Shown here: positions 61,365 through 64,000 of the stretch, one piece after another
Layout of the letters: each line of letters starts with the position of its first letter
Numbering within the stretch: position 1 is the stretch's first letter
Source of the DNA: Bacillota bacterium
GTDB lineage: Bacteria; Bacillota; Clostridia; Acetivibrionales; Acetivibrionaceae
Length of the DNA: 64,000 nucleotides
Assembly (NCBI GenBank): GCA_023398495.1
Contig: JAEWSG010000227.1
Coordinates: 8,677-72,676, forward strand
Direction: 5' to 3'
Notes under the pieces: generated by a model
Databases searched by the model: none
What the model was told of the DNA's origin: nothing
Seen by the model: only the letters and a program-made list of their open reading frames with translations
Program-made: the position numbers and the translations under genes

Positions 61365-63389
61365 CTATATCTTTTTTAATACCAAAGCCGTACGGTTAGG
61401 TGAGTATATTGAAATTCCGGTAAAATCAGGGTTCATATTAAGCTTGTAGGCATCATAGATTACATCATGAGATATACGGCCATGCCCACCGAACCTAATC
61501 TCATCAGTATCTAAAATTACCTGGAACCGGCCGTCCTGGTGTATTGGAAGTTCAAAGCCAGGATAAGATTCAGTAGGGTGAAAATTGAATATAAATATGA
61601 AGTCCTTCTTTCTAAAGGCAATCAACTTTCTGTCTTGGTCTATCCAGAGAGTATGAGGTACACCGCCACCTACCAGACCCTCATCAGACATAAAATTAAC
61701 CATTGCTTTGTCAAATTGATTTAGATCGTAATATCGGAGGTGATTATTGTCAGCAAGTGTCCATTGCCTTCTGCAATGTTTAAAGCTCCAGCCGTTACCT
61801 TCCCTCGGAAAATCAATCCACTCAGGATGTCCGAACTCGTTGCCCATAAAATTCAAATATCCTTCTGCACCAAGAGAAATTGTAATGAAGCGGGCCATCT
61901 TGTGTAGTGCAATTGCACGTTCTACTACTAAATTCTGACTATCCTTGTTCATATGCCAGTACATTTCCTTGTCTGCCATCCAGAAAATGAAGGTTTTATC
62001 TCCTACCAAAGCCTGATCATGAGATTCAACATAGCCTATGCGCTTTTCCATATAACGGCTTGTAGACAGTTCGTGATAAAGTGCCTGCATGTTCCAGTCA
62101 TCATCACTGAGTTTTATAGTATTTACCCAGAAGTCAGGCATTCCCATGGCCAACCTGTAATCGAAGCCTATTCCACCATATTCAATGGGAAGGCACATTC
62201 CAGGCATACCGCTCATGTCCTCGGCGATAGAAATTGAATGAGGTTTTACCTCTTTTATCAACTCATTGGCAAACTGGAGAAATGTCAATGCCTCAACGTT
62301 TGTATTCATGCTGAAATATCTGTTGTAGTTGTCAAAAGCTGTTCCTAATCCGTGGTCATGATAGATCATGGAGGTTATACCGTCAAAACGAAAACCGTCA
62401 AAATGGTATTCTTCCAGCCAGAACTTTATGTTCGATAAAAGGAAATGCATTACTTCATGCTTACTATAGTTAAACAGTTTGGAATCCCAAACGTGGTGGG
62501 TGCCTTGGGGACCTGAGTGAAAAAACTGGTAGTCGGTGCCGTCAAACTCATTTATTCCCTCCGCAAAATTCTTTGCAGCATGTGAATGTACAATATCCAT
62601 AAGGACAGAAATGCCCATTTCGTGGGCTTTATTGATAAGAGATTTGAGTTCCTCAGGAGTACCAAACCATGAGGAGGCAGCAAAAAAGTTGGTGACATGG
62701 TATCCGAAGGAGGCGTAATAAGGGTGTTCCATTATGGCCATAATTTGAATGGTATTGTAGCCAAGCTCCTTTACTCTTGGAAGCATTGTTTCCTCAAACT
62801 CTTTATACGTTCCCATGTCGCACTTTTCCTGAGCCATGCCTACGTGAGTTTCATATATTAAGGGAGCTTTGGAGGTATCAACCTGAAATTCGGAATCTGT
62901 CCATACAAAGGGATTTTCAGGTTCCCAGATTTGTCCGCTGAAGTTGTGGTTTTCAGGATCCTGCACAACTCTTCTTATATAAAGCGGAATCCGGTCACTT
63001 GCTCGACCTTGACTTTTTATATGTACCTTGACAAGGGATTTATGGGCAAGTGTATTTTTTCCGGGAAGAAATATTTCCCAAATTCCGTGTTCTTTTTTGG
63101 TCAGGGGGTGTGATTCGCGGTTCCAGCCGTTAAAATCTCCAATGAGATTTAAGGCTTCTGCGGCAGGTGCCCATTCACGGTAATACCAGCCTTCTTCCGT
63201 CTGATGAAAGCCAAAGTAGAGATGTGCATTGGCAAAATCTTTGAAACTTTTGCAATCTCCAAGGAGAGCATTTTTAACACCATAATATCTTTTCATTCTC
63301 TCTTCGAGGTCGTACTTGTGAGGTTCAAGCCACGGATCAATTTCAAGTATTTTAAGTTTAGCTTCAGGGTTTAAACTGTAGTTAGTCAT
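61365..63389 (-). CDS. glgB: 1,4-alpha-glucan branching enzyme (GH13_8, eukaryote-like type)
   Basis: This 674-residue enzyme introduces alpha-1,6 branches in glycogen. An N-terminal CBM48-like domain (~55-150; YREWAPAAEALNLIGDFNGWN) precedes the GH13 barrel. The barrel has VLMDIVHSH, GFRFDGITS (nucleophile D336), SIAEDMSG (acid/base E390) and YVESHDQAL (third Asp). An alpha-amylase C-domain follows (~580-674). The sequence type and length are those of plant/animal-like branching enzymes, found in some bacteria, rather than of the ~730-residue GlgB. No other glycogen gene is next to it. A dispersed repeat lies directly upstream of its start. Confidence 0.92.
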   Translation of the reverse strand: MTNYSLNPEAKLKILEIDPWLEPHKYDLEERMKRYYGVKNALLGDCKSFKDFANAHLYFGFHQTEEGWYYREWAPAAEALNLIGDFNGWNRESHPLTKKEHGIWEIFLPGKNTLAHKSLVKVHIKSQGRASDRIPLYIRRVVQDPENHNFSGQIWEPENPFVWTDSEFQVDTSKAPLIYETHVGMAQEKCDMGTYKEFEETMLPRVKELGYNTIQIMAIMEHPYYASFGYHVTNFFAASSWFGTPEELKSLINKAHEMGISVLMDIVHSHAAKNFAEGINEFDGTDYQFFHSGPQGTHHVWDSKLFNYSKHEVMHFLLSNIKFWLEEYHFDGFRFDGITSMIYHDHGLGTAFDNYNRYFSMNTNVEALTFLQFANELIKEVKPHSISIAEDMSGMPGMCLPIEYGGIGFDYRLAMGMPDFWVNTIKLSDDDWNMQALYHELSTSRYMEKRIGYVESHDQALVGDKTFIFWMADKEMYWHMNKDSQNLVVERAIALHKMARFITISLGAEGYLNFMGNEFGHPEWIDFPREGNGWSFKHCRRQWTLADNNHLRYYDLNQFDKAMVNFMSDEGLVGGGVPHTLWIDQDRKLIAFRKKDFIFIFNFHPTESYPGFELPIHQDGRFQVILDTDEIRFGGHGRISHDVIYDAYKLNMNPDFTGISIYSPNRTALVLKKI

Positions 63390-63427
63390 AAGTATCTTCT
63401 CCTAATGTTTTTTAACTTGCATAATAT

Positions 63428-63535
63428 AAATATATAGATAATATAAACTAAAGTTAAATTTATATAGCATCCAAACGTTATATAATTTAGATGAAAAAAG
63501 TCCTTTAATTATAGTTTAGGGCTTTTCATCTATAG
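63428..63535 (-). repeat. Dispersed 107-bp element, copy 2
   Basis: Its reverse complement matches 31730-31836 at roughly 85% by eye, including the block AAATTATATAACGTTTGG and the run TGCTATATAAATTTAACTTT. The hairpin is kept with changed bases: GATGAAAAG with CTTTTTTCATC on the minus strand. It ends about 38 bp before the branching enzyme ATG, in the same orientation relative to the gene as copy 1 is to gerA operon 2. Confidence 0.75.
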
Positions 63536-63787
63536 GATGCTTAAAATTTGCTTTAATTATTGCAGTATTTACCGGAGAATAATATGCCATGTAATAAAAA
63601 AGTGATGTACTTTATAAAAATTTATACTGCCCGTACTTATTATTGGTATAGCAAGAAAACTATATACGGTAACACTTGTTCTGCGTCACTTTCATTTGCC
63701 ATTGAATTCTTCGGTAATTTATCATACATCAGAATACAGAAATTCAGTATACAGCAATATTTCTGTGAAATCGGAACTTGTATTAAA

Positions 63788-63825
63788 TCAATAGACAAGA
63801 TAATACAATTTATCTTGTCTATTGA
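63788..63825. repeat. Perfect 16-bp hairpin
   Basis: TCAATAGACAAGATAA and its exact inverse TTATCTTGTCTATTGA are separated by six bases. No T tract follows on either strand. It may be a terminator for a gene beyond the window or a protein site. Confidence 0.5.
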
Positions 63826-63956
63826 TTAATATATGCCAGTTTTTACATCATGTCAAGGTGGCATACAGAATTTGGGTACATATTTTAAAAGTGCACCATA
63901 TTATGGAAAGGACATTGCGTAGAGGCTATAGAGAATGTAAACGAAGCGAAGGAATA

Positions 63957-63994
63957 GTCGAATCACTGTTTGAGCGAAGCGAGTTTGATTCGAC
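63957..63994. repeat. Inverted repeat at window edge
   Basis: GTCGAATCA (63957-63965) and TGATTCGAC (63986-63994) are perfect inverted arms; CGAAGCGA is repeated directly at 63942 and 63975. An open frame from ATG 63903 (MERTLRRGYRECKRSEG...) runs off the window without a ribosome site. The structure is cut by the window end and cannot be named. The rest of the 63536-63956 stretch shows only the hairpin at 63788. Confidence 0.4.
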
Positions 63995-64000
63995 CCGTAG

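Noticed and set aside
63560..63829. An 89-codon open frame downstream of the glgB start region
   Set aside because: No ribosome site, a non-ATG start, Tyr/Ile-rich composition typical of A/T-rich spacer, and it ends inside a hairpin.
1..64000. CRISPR arrays, tRNA, rRNA, insertion sequences or prophage genes
   Set aside because: No regularly spaced direct repeats, cloverleaf-like sequence, rRNA signature, transposase or phage structural gene was recognised on either strand.

Overview
The window is low-GC DNA from a spore-forming, strictly anaerobic Firmicute. It carries two spore germination receptor operons, a dipicolinate synthase gene, a Spo0E-like phosphatase, PolC-type polymerase, single-chain pyruvate:ferredoxin oxidoreductase, a Fur/PerR-type regulator next to rubrerythrin, and a secreted pectinesterase with a type I dockerin. 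The dockerin points to a cellulosome-producing clostridium; its calcium loops (GDLNEDGG..NSIDF) resemble Acetivibrio/Hungateiclostridium-type dockerins. The genus is an inference only. Most genes lie on the + strand.

Layout. 0.1-4.7 kb: a LuxR-type response regulator, a histidine kinase and a second kinase-like protein that has lost its phospho-accepting histidine. 4.8-5.9 kb: peroxide-stress pair (PerR-like, rubrerythrin). 6.3-12.9 kb: a Pif1-like helicase with HRDC domain, then PolC. 13.1-17 kb: a DUF4397 protein and a GGDEF-EAL protein. 17.3-22.6 kb: an assimilatory sulfate reduction operon (DUF2061, sulfite reductase, CysH, CysD, CysN); the CysN carries a degenerate APS-kinase domain. 22.7-25.8 kb: an OmpR-type two-component system and a DUF6448 membrane protein. 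26.1-35.9 kb: a GreA-like gene and two ger operons, both in the order A-C-B, with an orphan dpaB between them. 36-38.4 kb: DUF4418 protein plus a MacB-like ABC transporter. 38.5-42.1 kb: nifJ. 42.7-51 kb: a surface-glycan type cluster with glycerol-1-phosphate dehydrogenase, HAD phosphatase, an FAD oxidoreductase, three glycosyltransferases, an epimerase and a sugar isomerase. 51-53 kb: Spo0E-like gene and the dockerin pectinesterase. 53-57.9 kb: a 1601-residue exonuclease-RecQ-UvrD fusion. 57.9-60.4 kb: an ABC-2 transporter. 60.7-63.4 kb: a divergent cis-prenyltransferase and a glycogen branching enzyme.

Between the genes lie at least two families of dispersed repeats. One is a palindromic, REPIN-like element (units at 944, 26007, 51461 and 60540, with decayed units at 42468 and 49306). 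One copy encodes the C-terminus and stop codon of the GreA-like gene. The second family is a ~107-bp element at 31730 and 63428, each copy lying upstream of a gene in the same orientation. A third, single inverted-repeat element lies at 5968-6073. No tRNA, rRNA, CRISPR array, insertion sequence or prophage was recognised. The least ordinary protein features are the degenerate kinase at 2830, the degenerate CysC domain at 20854, the triple-activity helicase at 53063 and the G1P/glycan cluster at 42.7-51 kb.
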